Shown here in pieces: positions 52,909-61,799 of a DNA stretch of 64,000 nt. This stretch comes from Amarobacter sp035326025 (GTDB lineage Bacteria > Chloroflexota > Dehalococcoidia > Tepidiformales > Tepidiformaceae). Numbering within the stretch: position 1 is the stretch's first letter; each line of letters opens with the position of its first letter. The notes under the pieces were generated by a model that did no database searches, was not told the origin of the DNA, and saw only the letters and a program-made list of their open reading frames with translations. The stretch lies in contig DAOKYT010000005.1 of NCBI GenBank assembly GCA_035326025.1, forward strand, positions 1 to 64,000. Direction: 5' to 3'. The position numbers and the translations under genes were made by a program.

Positions 52909-53139
52909 AACAGCCGCAAGGTGAACGGCGAGGGTCGGGCGAAGCCTTATCCGCATCGTTGTCACGCCCGCAAAGCTCGGCCAGGCTGCCCCTGATTTGC
53001 GAGACCGATCTCGTAGCAATCCTCCCACGGTACACCGGCGCGCTGGCGCGGCAAACGCCCAAAGTGGGGAAAGCGGTGCGCCGCGTCTGCGGCGTCATTC
53101 TCGCGAGCGGCGGTGCATTTGCGCCCCAGCTGCGGAGAC

Positions 53140-54420
53140 TCACTCCTGCTGGCCCCTGAGCGGGATCACGTCTATCCCCATGTACGGCCGCAAGGCCGCG
53201 GGCACTTCGATGCTCCCATCGGCGCGCTGGTAGTTCTCCATCACCGCGATAACCGTGCGCGGCAGCGCGAGTCCGCTCGCGTTCAGCATGTGCGGGTGCC
53301 CGATCGGCTGGTCGCCTCCAGGCCGGTAGCGGATGTTTGCCCGGCGGGCCTGGAAGTCGAGGCAGTTGGAGGCTGAGCTCACCTCGAGCCACTCACCCTG
53401 GCCCGGCGCCCAGATCTCCAGGTCGAACGTCCGGGTGGCGTTGAAGCCAATATCCCCCGAGCACAGCTCCACCAGGCGGTAGGGCAGGCCGAGTATTTCG
53501 GGGATCGCGCGCGCGCGCGCCACCAGCAGGCCGAGCTCCGCCGGGCTCTGTTCCGGCTCGCAATAGACGAACATCTCGACTTTCTCGAACTGGTGCCCGC
53601 GCTTGATGCCGCGCACATCGCGCCCGGCGCTCATCTTTTCGCGGCGGAAGCACGGCGTGTGGCCGACAAACCGCATGGGAAGCTGGCCCGCGGGGAGGAT
53701 TTCATCACGGAAGAGGTTGACAAACGCCACTTCGGCTGTGGGGATGAAGTAGTAATCCTCCTCGGCGTCCCGGTACAGGTTGTCCCGGAATTTCGGAAGC
53801 TGGCCGGAAGCGTAGAGCGAGGCCTCGTTGAGCATGTAGGGCAGGTAGGCTTCAGCGAACCCCGCCCGCCCGTGTTCGTCGAGCATCAGCTGGATGAGCG
53901 CGCGCTGCAGCCGCGCCAGCGGCCCATGCAGCGTGTAAAACCGCGAGCCTGACATCTTCGCGCCACGTTCGATGTCCAGGCCGCCAACCATCTCGCCGAG
54001 CTCCCAGTGCGGACGGGGAAGGAAGTCGAAATGCGGCAATTCGCCTACTGTTTCGACCACGCGGTTCGAGGTTTCGTCGGGGCCCTTTGGCACGCTGGGG
54101 TCGAGGATGTTGGGAACCTCGTACAGCCTTTCCCGCAGTTCGGTCTCGACCTTCTTGAGGAGCCCATCCAGCCGGTCGATTTCGTCGCCGACCAGCCGCA
54201 TTTCCGCGATGCGGAGCTCGCGGGCGGCCGCATCCCTGGACTGGCCGATGGCCTTGCTCACCGTGTTCCGCTTCGCGCGCAACGCTTCGACCTGCCGCAG
54301 CAACCTGCGGCGCTCCTCATCGAGCTGAAGGATCCGGTCGATGGGCGCGGTGGTGTTCCTGAGCAGGACATCGCGCTTCACGCGCTCCACGTTTTCGCGG
54401 ATGTACTGCAGGCTCAGCAT
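53140..54420 (-). CDS. serS: Seryl-tRNA synthetase
   Basis: A 426-residue class II synthetase that charges tRNA-Ser. Residues 1-105 form the antiparallel coiled-coil arm (QVEALRAKRNTVSKAIGQSRD). The core has motif 2 in VGHTPCFRREKMSAGRDVRGIKRGHQFEKVEMF and motif 3 in ASGLALPRTVIAVMENYQ. LPTAEV-type tripeptide (IPTAEVAFVNL) and AEVSS-like sequence (WLEVSSASNCLDFQARR) are typical of SerRS. It is the last gene of the lysS-nudix-serS group. Confidence 0.98.
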   Translation of the reverse strand: MLSLQYIRENVERVKRDVLLRNTTAPIDRILQLDEERRRLLRQVEALRAKRNTVSKAIGQSRDAAARELRIAEMRLVGDEIDRLDGLLKKVETELRERLYEVPNILDPSVPKGPDETSNRVVETVGELPHFDFLPRPHWELGEMVGGLDIERGAKMSGSRFYTLHGPLARLQRALIQLMLDEHGRAGFAEAYLPYMLNEASLYASGQLPKFRDNLYRDAEEDYYFIPTAEVAFVNLFRDEILPAGQLPMRFVGHTPCFRREKMSAGRDVRGIKRGHQFEKVEMFVYCEPEQSPAELGLLVARARAIPEILGLPYRLVELCSGDIGFNATRTFDLEIWAPGQGEWLEVSSASNCLDFQARRANIRYRPGGDQPIGHPHMLNASGLALPRTVIAVMENYQRADGSIEVPAALRPYMGIDVIPLRGQQE

Positions 54421-54423
54421 GGT

Positions 54424-54930
54424 TCAGGGCTCCAGGGCCGCGGCGGCGGCGAGTGCGCGAATACCGAGGAGGCGGACGTCCTCGGCAACCGGCACGAGCG
54501 TACCATCGGGTGCCGGGAGGGAAAACGCCTCCGCAAGCTCCTCTCCACAACACCAGCGATGCTCGCCATGTGGAATCCGGGCATCAAAATCCACGCCGCT
54601 CCGCGCGATCGTGAAGTACACATGGTCGATGTGCTGGTGGAACGGCTGGTCGTCGCGGACGATGTCTTCGACGAGGATGACCGCGGGCGGTGGGAGCACC
54701 AGCGGCCGGTCGACCACCAGGAGGCCGGCGGGCGGGATAACGTCGACCGTCAGGCCAGACTCCTCCAGCGCCTCGCGCATCGCTCCCTGGACCGGGTCCT
54801 CGTTTGGCTCGAGGTGTCCGCCCGGCGGCAACCACATCCGCAGCTTCCGGTGCCAGAGCAACAGCGTCCTTCCGCCCGCCACCACGTAGGCAGTCGCCGT
54901 GTGGTGCCGCTCGAAGGGTGGCTCGCTCAC
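54424..54930 (-). CDS. NUDIX hydrolase
   Basis: A 168-residue pyrophosphohydrolase. The Nudix box is GGHLEPNEDPVQGAMREALEESGL (about residues 37-60), with RE-x2-EE preserved. It hydrolyses nucleoside diphosphates linked to other moieties; substrate unknown. The ATG overlaps the lysS stop by four bases, and serS starts three bases after its stop, so it sits between two aminoacyl-tRNA synthetases. A housekeeping or tRNA-linked role is only suggested by context. Confidence 0.9.
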   Translation of the reverse strand: MSEPPFERHHTATAYVVAGGRTLLLWHRKLRMWLPPGGHLEPNEDPVQGAMREALEESGLTVDVIPPAGLLVVDRPLVLPPPAVILVEDIVRDDQPFHQHIDHVYFTIARSGVDFDARIPHGEHRWCCGEELAEAFSLPAPDGTLVPVAEDVRLLGIRALAAAAALEP

Positions 54931-56414
54931 CCTTTCACCGACTTCAACTGCGGGAAGAGGATGACGTCGCGGATGGAATCCTGCTCGGTGAGGATCATCA
55001 GCAGCCGGTCGATGCCCATGCCGAACCCGCCGGTTGGCGGCATGCCGTGTTCGAGGGCGAACAGGAAGTCCTCGTCGATCAGTTCGGCCTCATCGTCGCC
55101 GGCGGCCTTGAGCCGCGCCTGTTCCTCGAAGCGGGCCCGCTGCTCGATGGGGTCGTTGAGCTCGGTGTAGGCATTGCCCGCCTCGAACCCGCCGATGAAC
55201 ACCTCCCAGCGCTCCACCAGCCGCGGATTATCCGCCCGCCGCTTGGCCAGGGGCGAAAGCTCAACCGGGTAGTCCATCAGGAACGTCGGCTGGATGAGGT
55301 TGGGCTCGACGTAGTGCGACATCGCCTCGTCGACCAGCTTGCCGTAGCCGGCATTCGGCGGGAGATCGAGACCGCGGCGTTCGAGCTCAGCGCGCAGGGT
55401 GCCGGCGGTCGAGAATTCATCGAGCTCCAGCGCGCCGTACTCGCGGAGCGCATCGTGGAGCGTGATCCGCCGCCATGGACGCTGGAAGTTGATCTCCTGT
55501 CCGCGGAAGGTGAAGGTATCCCGGCCCAGCACTTCGCGCGCGACCGAGCTGACCATCTCCTCGACCAGCATGGAGATGTCGTGGTAGTCGGCATAGGCCT
55601 GGTAAAGCTCGATCATGGTGAACTCGGGGTTGTACTTTGCCCCCAGGCCTTCGTTCCGGAAGATGCGGCCCATCTCATACACCCGCTCGAAGCCGCCCAC
55701 CACCATCCGCTTCAGGTAGAGCTCGAGGCTGATGCGCAGGTGGCGCTCCTCTTCGAGCGCGTTGTAGTAGGTCGTGAACGGCCGGGCCGCTGCCCCACCC
55801 GCCTCCTCCTGCAACACCGGTGTCTCGACTTCGAGGAAACCGCGGGCATCGAGGAAGCGCCGGATGGCGGAAACCACTTTGCTGCGAACGATGAATCGCT
55901 GGCGTGTCTCCTCGTTCGCCATCAGGTCCAGGTAGCGCTTGCGCTGGCGAAGCTCGACATCGGCCAGGCCGTGGTACTTTTCGGGTGGCGCATGAAGCGC
56001 CTTGGCGAGCATGACCCACTGGGCCGCCTGGACCGTGGGCTGACCGGTGCGCGTCCGAATGGGCGTGCCCTTCACCCCGATGAAGTCTCCGAGATCGATA
56101 AGGCGCAGCGCCTCGTAGTTGGCCAGGGCGTTCTGGCGCATCAGCACCTGGATGCGGCCGCTCCCGTCGAGCAGATCGATGAACGTCGCCCGGCCCATGT
56201 CGCGCCTGGCCACCACGCGCCCCACGATATCGACTTCGATCCCCCCGACTTCGTGCTCTCCTTCCGGGAGCGCCTCCACGAGGAGGGTGACTTCCTCGGC
56301 CGTGTGGCTGCGGGTGACACGGGGCGGGTAGGGGTCGATTCCGGCGGCGCGCAGTTCCCCGATTTTCGCGACACGCTGCGCCATGAGCTCATCCACGGTT
56401 CGTTCCCCTTCCAC
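54927..56414 (-). CDS. lysS: Lysyl-tRNA synthetase (class II)
   Basis: A 495-residue class II synthetase. The N-terminal OB-fold binds the anticodon (HEVGGIEVDIVGRVVARRDMGRATFIDL). Motif 1 is RFLDARGFLEVETPVLQ, motif 2 FERVYEMGRIFRNEGLGAKYNPEFTMIELYQAY, motif 3 GFGMGIDRLLMILTEQDSIRDVILFPQ. A hairpin (56423-56444) separates it from greA 57 bp upstream. The operon order greA-lysS is common in several phyla. Confidence 0.98.
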   Translation of the reverse strand: MEGERTVDELMAQRVAKIGELRAAGIDPYPPRVTRSHTAEEVTLLVEALPEGEHEVGGIEVDIVGRVVARRDMGRATFIDLLDGSGRIQVLMRQNALANYEALRLIDLGDFIGVKGTPIRTRTGQPTVQAAQWVMLAKALHAPPEKYHGLADVELRQRKRYLDLMANEETRQRFIVRSKVVSAIRRFLDARGFLEVETPVLQEEAGGAAARPFTTYYNALEEERHLRISLELYLKRMVVGGFERVYEMGRIFRNEGLGAKYNPEFTMIELYQAYADYHDISMLVEEMVSSVAREVLGRDTFTFRGQEINFQRPWRRITLHDALREYGALELDEFSTAGTLRAELERRGLDLPPNAGYGKLVDEAMSHYVEPNLIQPTFLMDYPVELSPLAKRRADNPRLVERWEVFIGGFEAGNAYTELNDPIEQRARFEEQARLKAAGDDEAELIDEDFLFALEHGMPPTGGFGMGIDRLLMILTEQDSIRDVILFPQLKSVKG

Positions 56415-56422
56415 AATGCAAG

Positions 56423-56444
56423 CGGGCCGCTGCGCAGCGGCCCG
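56423..56444 (-). terminator. Hairpin between greA and lysS
   Basis: A palindromic GC stem (56423-56432 with 56435-56444; effectively eight to nine pairs with a small loop) in the 57-bp gap between greA and lysS. There is no T-run, so it may partly terminate or stabilise one cistron. Confidence 0.45.
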
Positions 56445-56471
56445 GGATATACCATCGCAGACCGGCGGGGG

Positions 56472-56939
56472 TCAGTCGATTTTCAGCACCTTCACCTTGA
56501 TCACGCCCCGGGGCACGTTGACTTCCACGACGTCGCCAACGGCCTTCCCGAGCAGTGCCAGGCCCACGGGCGATTCGTTGGAGATCTTCCCGTTGAGCGG
56601 ATCGGCTTCGGGTGCCCCCACGATCTGGTAGTGCCGGGTCGCGCCATCCTGTTCGACCAGCACACCACTCCCGACGATCACCCGGCCAGAGTGGTGCGCG
56701 CCTTCCTCATCGATGATGCGGGCACGGCGGAGGATGTCCTCCACCTCGAGGATGCGGCCTTCGACACGGCCCTGCTCCATCTTCGCATCGTCGTACTCGG
56801 CGTCGTTCTGGCTCGTGCCCTGCCCCTGCGCGTTGTGGATCATCTCGGCGACCTCACGACGGCGGGCGCGCAGCTCATCGAGCTCTTGTTCGAGCTTTGC
56901 TTTTCCTTCACGTGTCAACGGAACGGGCTTATCAGTCAT
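56472..56939 (-). CDS. greA: Transcription elongation factor GreA
   Basis: A 155-residue factor that enters the RNA polymerase secondary channel and triggers RNA cleavage in backtracked complexes. The N-terminal coiled-coil tip is visible (AQGQGTSQNDAEYDDAKMEQGRVEGRI, with the acidic DAEYDDAK segment that contacts the active site). The C-terminal FKBP-like domain includes VLVEQDGATRHYQIVGAPEADPLNGKISNESPVGLALLGKAVGDVVEV. Its leader carries a promoter and a terminator-like hairpin. Confidence 0.97.
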   Translation of the reverse strand: MTDKPVPLTREGKAKLEQELDELRARRREVAEMIHNAQGQGTSQNDAEYDDAKMEQGRVEGRILEVEDILRRARIIDEEGAHHSGRVIVGSGVLVEQDGATRHYQIVGAPEADPLNGKISNESPVGLALLGKAVGDVVEVNVPRGVIKVKVLKID

Positions 56940-56974
56940 GTCGTACCCTAACTGGCAACGGTGCCGCCAGAACA

Positions 56975-57006
56975 AAAAGGGACTGAGGCCACGAACTGCC
57001 TCAGTC
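56975..57006 (-). terminator. Hairpin with U-tract in the greA leader
   Basis: On the minus strand a nine-bp stem (57006-56998 with 56989-56981) is followed by CC and TTTTT (56979-56975), the form of an intrinsic terminator. It begins only a few bases after the expected greA transcription start. It would give a very short leader RNA, or act as an attenuator or a 5' stabilising hairpin; see the findings. Confidence 0.6.
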
Positions 57007-57015
57007 TCCGGCGCG

Positions 57016-57045
57016 AGTATACCGGCGCGTAGCCATGCCCCGCAA
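57016..57045 (-). promoter_or_regulatory. Promoter of greA
   Basis: On the minus strand TTGCGG (57045-57040) and TATACT (57021-57016) are separated by 18 bp. Transcription would start near 57009, 70 bp before the ATG of greA. The htrA start on the plus strand is only 22 bp upstream of the -35, so the two genes share a compact divergent control region. Confidence 0.65.
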
Positions 57046-57066
57046 ACCACACGAAAGGCCACTGGT

Positions 57067-58347
57067 GTGACGAACAACGACCCGGCGGTACCGGGCGGCC
57101 AGCCGGAAGACCCGTACCGGCCACCGTGGGAACGGCGCTTCCAATCTCCGGCGGGGCAGGACCTCGAATCTCCGCGCTCCGCGCCCGCCGGCGATCGTTC
57201 TCTAGCCGATGCCCTCAGGGGCGACCCGCTCCAACCCTCGCCTTCCCGGCCGGCCACGGGTGCCACCCGCTGGATTGGCCTCGGTGGCCTGGTGATCGCC
57301 GCCGCCGTGCTTGGCGGCGTGGTGGGGGGAGTCGTGGTGGCGGCGCTTGGCTCGTTCGGCGATGACTCAGGCGGGGAGCCGGATCCCGCCAACCACGTGG
57401 TGCTCACCGTCGAGCAGACCAGCGCAATCGCGGAAGTCGCCGCATCGGCCCGTGCCGGCGTGGTCCGAATCGAGAGCGTGAAGACCACCCTCACCGGCCA
57501 GGAACAGGACGTCGGGAGCGGGGTCGTCCTCGATACGAGCGGACACATCGTCACCAACGCCCACGTTGTCCTGGGGACCGATTCGCTCAAGGTCGTCCTG
57601 GCGGATGGCACCGAGCGGCCCGCCATCCTGGTTGGGCACGACTTCCCATTCACCGACGTCGCCGTCCTCCAGGTGGGCCCCGGGAACCTGGCGCCCATCC
57701 CGCCGGGCGATTCCGGTTCGCTCCGCCTCGGCGAAACCGTCATCGCCATCGGCAACCCTCTCGCCGAATTCGATGGCAGCGTCAGCGTCGGCGTCATCAG
57801 CGGCCTGGACCGCGTGCGCATCTTCGATGCGGTCCGCCAGGACGATCTCATCCAGACAGATGCGGCGGTGAACAACGGCAACAGCGGCGGCGCCCTCCTC
57901 AATCTTTCCGGGCAGTTTGTTGGGATGCCTACCGCGGTCCTGCGGCAGTCGCGGTCGGGCTCGATCGTGGAGGGAATAGCCTTTGCGCTGCCGAGCAACC
58001 GCGTGCTCGACATCGCGAATCAGATCATCGCCGCCGGCGGCGCGCTCGACCGGCCGAGCCTTGGGATCGAACACGTCGACATCACCGCCGAAAACCTTGC
58101 GCGTCTGCCCCGCACCGCCGTGAGCCAGGGGGCCCTCGTGGCCGCCGTCGCACCGGGTGGCCCCGCGGCCGAAGCCGGGATTCGTGTTGGCGATGTCATC
58201 ACCAGCGTGGGAGACATCGATGTCGACCGTGAACTGCCGTTGTACAACGCGCTCATGGCCCATGCCCCCGGCGAAACGGTGCGGGTTGTCCTCAATCGGA
58301 ATGGCCGGATAATCGAGGTCGAGGTTCGCCTTGGCAAACGTTCGTAG
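57067..58347 (+). CDS. HtrA/DegQ-type membrane serine protease
   Basis: A 426-residue protease with a disordered Pro/Gly-rich N-terminus, one membrane helix (about 70-95), a trypsin-like domain (115-310) and a PDZ domain (about 320-420). The catalytic triad is H166 (IVTNAHVV), D197 (FPFTDVAVLQV) and S273 (NNGNSGGALLN). It acts outside the membrane in protein quality control. The start is GTG at 57067. A GH18-like membrane protein follows 33 bp downstream and is probably co-transcribed. Confidence 0.94.
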   Translation: MTNNDPAVPGGQPEDPYRPPWERRFQSPAGQDLESPRSAPAGDRSLADALRGDPLQPSPSRPATGATRWIGLGGLVIAAAVLGGVVGGVVVAALGSFGDDSGGEPDPANHVVLTVEQTSAIAEVAASARAGVVRIESVKTTLTGQEQDVGSGVVLDTSGHIVTNAHVVLGTDSLKVVLADGTERPAILVGHDFPFTDVAVLQVGPGNLAPIPPGDSGSLRLGETVIAIGNPLAEFDGSVSVGVISGLDRVRIFDAVRQDDLIQTDAAVNNGNSGGALLNLSGQFVGMPTAVLRQSRSGSIVEGIAFALPSNRVLDIANQIIAAGGALDRPSLGIEHVDITAENLARLPRTAVSQGALVAAVAPGGPAAEAGIRVGDVITSVGDIDVDRELPLYNALMAHAPGETVRVVLNRNGRIIEVEVRLGKRS

Positions 58348-58380
58348 GGGGTGGCCTCTGCCCCCGGGGTCACTTCGCGC

Positions 58381-60084
58381 ATGAGTCGCAGGGGCGGTCA
58401 GCTCCCCTGGGGCGCCGGGAGCAGTCCTGGCCTGTATGGCGGCCGCCGGTCCGGCGGCGGGTACGGGCGAATTGGCATGCTCGCCGCCATCGTCATCGGC
58501 GTGCTCGTCATCGCCTTCTTCCTGGTCAGCCGCGCCTGCGGCGGAGGGGCCGGGTGCGACGACCCCTACTGCCCGTCCGACCGCAATATCGCCGCCCCGG
58601 AAGGCTACCAGTTCGTCTCGAACATCTTCGCCTACAACCCGGAGAGCGGGGCCGTGCAGCCCGGGTTCGACCTCGTGGTCCAGGTCGCGCTGTCCGAACC
58701 GGTCGCCGAAGGCCAGGCGCTCAGCTTCTACCGCTACGTCGAAGAGACGAAGAACTGGGAGCCCATCGCACCCGCAATCCTGGATGCGCAGGGCAAGGTC
58801 GTCAGCGCAACCTTCACCGATGTGCCCGCGATCATGGCCGTCATGCGCCGCAACACCCCGGGGGGGAGCGTCGCGGCCTACCTGCCCCACAATGCCCGGC
58901 TTCACCCCGAGGCGGTGGGCCATGTGACCCTTGTCCATCCCATCGACTTCGCGCCAGCTGCCGATGGTTCCATCCAGGGTGAGCTGAGCTCCATTACCAC
59001 CGACGGCTCATTCGAGATCTACCCCGTGATCGCCGCAAACGCCGGCACCCAGGGTGCTGTCGCAATTGTCGAGGCGATGCTGGCCAGCCCGGCCGCACGC
59101 ACGAACCACGTGCGCCAGATTGTCGCCAGGGCCACCGAGGCGAATGTCCGCGGCATCGACATCGCCTATCTCGACCTGCCGGCCACTCAGCGCACGTCGT
59201 TCTCCCTCTTTATCGGCGAGCTTTACGAGGCCCTGCACGCACAGAACAAGCAGCTCACGCTCACCCTGCCCTCACCCATCAAGGTGCAGGACCGGATCGA
59301 CGAAGGCGCGTACGACTGGGCCGCGCTCTCTCAGACTGCCGATCTCATCAAGCTCGCCCCCTTCCGCGACCAGGCCAGGTTCCGCCTGGACATGCCCGAC
59401 ATCCTCGCTCACCTGACCGGGCGGGTGCCGCCGGCCAAACTCCTCCTCACCGTCTCGCCCTTTGCCACCGAGACCGGTGGCGATGTCATCCAGACCTATA
59501 AGCTCACCGATGCGATGAACATCGCGACCCAGATCGCCATCCGCGCCGATGCCGATTCCATCACCACCTCGACGAACGTCGAAGTGGCAGGGACGAACAT
59601 CGACCGGGACGAGAACCTCTCGGGCGTGCGCTGGTTCCCCGAGACCGCCTCGGTCGCCTTCAGCTATAAGCAGGCGCAGGGCGGCGGGAGCCGGACGGTC
59701 TACATCGAGAACTTCTTCAGCATCGGGTTCAAGCTCGAGCTCATCCCGACCTACAAGCTGGGCGGCGTGGCCGTGGACGATGCCAGCGACGATCCCTACC
59801 TGGGGAATATCTGGTCGGCGCTCGTGCCGTTCATCACCAGCGGCCAGCCGATCCTGCTCCGGCCAAACGAGACCGACCTCGAACCCAGGTGGGCCGCGAG
59901 CGGCGGGACCATCGAATCGACCCGGCGTGGGACGGCCAACTGGTTCACACCCGCCGAACCTGGCACCTACACCATCAGCCTGACCCTGAGCGATGGCGTG
60001 GCGATGTTCGAAAACACCGTGCCGGTGAACGTGAAGGCGCGCGACCCGCGCACGCCGGCCGCCACCACCACACCGGCCAACTAG
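58381..60084 (+). CDS. Membrane-anchored GH18-like protein with degenerate active site
   Basis: A 567-residue protein: a Gly/Arg-rich cytoplasmic start, one membrane helix (about 32-51), a short beta region (70-160), a GH18-type barrel (about 178-475, segments HVTLVHPIDFAP, LASPAARTNHVRQIVARATEANVRGIDIAYLDL, LTLTLPSPIKV, LLTVSPFATETGG) and an Ig/PKD-like C-terminal domain (about 488-555, WFTPAEPGTYTISLTLSDG). The GH18 DxxDxDxE signature reads RGIDIAYL, so the catalytic glutamate position is Leu. It may bind a polysaccharide or peptidoglycan without cleaving it. The fold assignment rests on pattern, not alignment. Confidence 0.65.
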   Translation: MSRRGGQLPWGAGSSPGLYGGRRSGGGYGRIGMLAAIVIGVLVIAFFLVSRACGGGAGCDDPYCPSDRNIAAPEGYQFVSNIFAYNPESGAVQPGFDLVVQVALSEPVAEGQALSFYRYVEETKNWEPIAPAILDAQGKVVSATFTDVPAIMAVMRRNTPGGSVAAYLPHNARLHPEAVGHVTLVHPIDFAPAADGSIQGELSSITTDGSFEIYPVIAANAGTQGAVAIVEAMLASPAARTNHVRQIVARATEANVRGIDIAYLDLPATQRTSFSLFIGELYEALHAQNKQLTLTLPSPIKVQDRIDEGAYDWAALSQTADLIKLAPFRDQARFRLDMPDILAHLTGRVPPAKLLLTVSPFATETGGDVIQTYKLTDAMNIATQIAIRADADSITTSTNVEVAGTNIDRDENLSGVRWFPETASVAFSYKQAQGGGSRTVYIENFFSIGFKLELIPTYKLGGVAVDDASDDPYLGNIWSALVPFITSGQPILLRPNETDLEPRWAASGGTIESTRRGTANWFTPAEPGTYTISLTLSDGVAMFENTVPVNVKARDPRTPAATTTPAN

Positions 60085-60086
60085 CC

Positions 60087-60653
60087 ATGGCGCGCGCGCG
60101 GGGAGTCAGAATCGCCGGTGGCGTGGCGCGCGGCACGCCGCTCGTGGAACCCCGTGGTGTGCGCCTGCGGCCCACCTCCGGTCTCGTGCGCGAGGCGGTC
60201 TTCAATATCCTCGGAGACCAGGTGGATGGCGCCCGCGTACTCGACCTGTACGCTGGCACCGGGGCACTCGGCATCGAGGCGCTCAGCCGGGGAGCCGCCC
60301 ACGCCACCTTCGTGGAGGGCGAAGCTGCATGCGTCGAGGCTATTCTCCAGAGCCTCAGCCGCACGGGTCTTTCCGGCCGGGCGACGGTGCTGCGGGGCCG
60401 GCTGCCGGCAGCGGCGGCGCGGCTCGAACCGGAAGCGTTCGACCTGGTGTTCCTCGATCCGCCGTATAACGACGAAGGCGCCGAGGAAACGCTCATGGCG
60501 GTGGCACGGCTCCTGGCGCCAGGGGGGACGGTCGTCCTCGAGCATGGAAGCCGCTACAATCCGCCAGAACGCCCTGGAGGTCTTCGCATTGCCGAGCGGA
60601 GGGTGTACGGCGATAGCGCTATCGCGCTGTACGTCCAACTGGAGGGGGCATGA
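60087..60653 (+). CDS. rsmD: 16S rRNA (guanine(966)-N(2))-methyltransferase RsmD
   Basis: A 188-residue SAM-dependent methyltransferase of the small ribosomal subunit. RsmD sequence runs from VRIAGGVARGTPLVEP and RPTSGLVREAVFNILG, through the SAM motif VLDLYAGTGALGIEALSRGA, to the catalytic DLVFLDPPYNDEG. The ATG is at 60087, two bases after the GH18-like gene's stop. Its stop overlaps coaD by four bases; rsmD-coaD is a widely conserved pair. Confidence 0.96.
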   Translation: MARARGVRIAGGVARGTPLVEPRGVRLRPTSGLVREAVFNILGDQVDGARVLDLYAGTGALGIEALSRGAAHATFVEGEAACVEAILQSLSRTGLSGRATVLRGRLPAAAARLEPEAFDLVFLDPPYNDEGAEETLMAVARLLAPGGTVVLEHGSRYNPPERPGGLRIAERRVYGDSAIALYVQLEGA

Positions 60654-61132
60654 GGATCGCAGTTTTCCCGGGTGGATTCGACCCCGTCACCAACGGTCAC
60701 CTCGACCTGGTGACGCGGATGACCCACCTGTTCGATCGCGTGATTGTGGCCGTGGTGAAAGGACGCGATAAGGGGTCGCTATTCACCTGGGAGGAACGGA
60801 TCGCGATGTTCGCCAGGGCTGTCGAACATCTCCCCACCGTCGAAGTCGAAGGTTTCGACGAAATGACCGTCGAATTTGCCAAGCGCAAGGGCGCCGTCGC
60901 CGTCGTCCGCGGCATCAGGGCCGTGAGCGACTTCGAGGCCGAGTTCGACATGGCGCTGATGAACCGGAAGATGGCGCCGCACCTCGAATCGGTCTACCTC
61001 ATGGCGAACCAGGAGTTCCTCTACATCAGCGCCAGCCGCATCCGCGAGGTATCGAGACTCGGGTACGACGTCGCCGACCTGGTGCCGCCCCATGTGCGCA
61101 CCGCACTGCGCGAACGCCTGGGACAGTCGTAA
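60650..61132 (+). CDS. coaD: Phosphopantetheine adenylyltransferase
   Basis: A 160-residue nucleotidyltransferase that makes dephospho-CoA from phosphopantetheine and ATP. The TNGH form of the T/HxGH motif is in FPGGFDPVTNGHLDLV. The substrate loop KGAVAVVRGIRAVSDFEAEFDMALMNRKMAPHLESVYLMAN and SASRIREVSRLG (ISSTxVRE-type) are standard. The start overlaps rsmD by four bases. The following gene is a coiled-coil protein. Confidence 0.98.
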   Translation: MRIAVFPGGFDPVTNGHLDLVTRMTHLFDRVIVAVVKGRDKGSLFTWEERIAMFARAVEHLPTVEVEGFDEMTVEFAKRKGAVAVVRGIRAVSDFEAEFDMALMNRKMAPHLESVYLMANQEFLYISASRIREVSRLGYDVADLVPPHVRTALRERLGQS

Positions 61133-61156
61133 GCTGTGAGCCCTGACGGGGCACAC

Positions 61157-61669
61157 ATGGAAATACTCGACCTCATCGATACGCTCGAAGAACTGGTCAT
61201 CCAGTCCCGGCGGCTTCCCGTGGGCGGCAACCTCGTGGTCGACCGGAAGCGCATGCTCGATGTGATCGACCAGATGCGGCTTGCAGTGCCCGCGGATTTG
61301 CGCCAGGCACAGCAGGTCCTCGAGAGCCGGGACCAGATCATCGAAGAGGCCCACCAGGCGGCGCGCGCCACCATCGACCGCGCCGAGCAGGAACGCCGCC
61401 GCCGCCTGGACGAAAGCGCGATCGTTCGTGAAGCAGAGGACCGCAGTCAACAAATGCTCATGGACGCCGAAGCGCGCGCGCGGCAGGTTATCGCGGAAGC
61501 GGATGCCACCGCGGCGGCCCACCTCAGCGAAGCCGCGGAAGCGGCAAGCAAGCAGCTCGATGATGCGGACCAGTACGCGTTCGAGGTGCTTCGCAGGCTC
61601 GAGAATCAGCTACAGGCATTCCTCGAATCGATCCGGCTTAGTATTTCCAGTCTCCAGGAAAAGCGCTAA
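61157..61669 (+). CDS. Coiled-coil protein downstream of coaD (DivIVA/SepIVA-like or F0-b-like)
   Basis: A 170-residue almost wholly helical protein. It starts MEILDLIDTLEELVIQSRRLPVGGNLVVDRKRMLDVIDQMRLAVP, a short N-terminal module reminiscent of DivIVA-type domains, followed by a long Ala/Glu/Arg coiled coil (about 50-165) rich in EARARQVIAEADATAAAHL. There is no membrane segment, which argues against an ATP synthase b subunit. A comparable coiled-coil cell-division protein follows coaD in other bacteria, so a scaffold or division role is plausible but unproven. Confidence 0.72.
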   Translation: MEILDLIDTLEELVIQSRRLPVGGNLVVDRKRMLDVIDQMRLAVPADLRQAQQVLESRDQIIEEAHQAARATIDRAEQERRRRLDESAIVREAEDRSQQMLMDAEARARQVIAEADATAAAHLSEAAEAASKQLDDADQYAFEVLRRLENQLQAFLESIRLSISSLQEKR

Positions 61670-61799
61670 ACACCACCTGTCCCGCGCCATCCGCTACTGG
61701 AAGAACCCCCCATTTCGGCGTATCGTTTCTGCTGGAATCGCCACCTGTCCCATTCCTTGCGGGGAATCGTGGATCGGGGCAATGGAGGAACAGGTACAC

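Noticed and set aside
54804..56951. 715-codon plus-strand frame over lysS and the Nudix gene
   Set aside because: Antisense shadow of two conserved genes.
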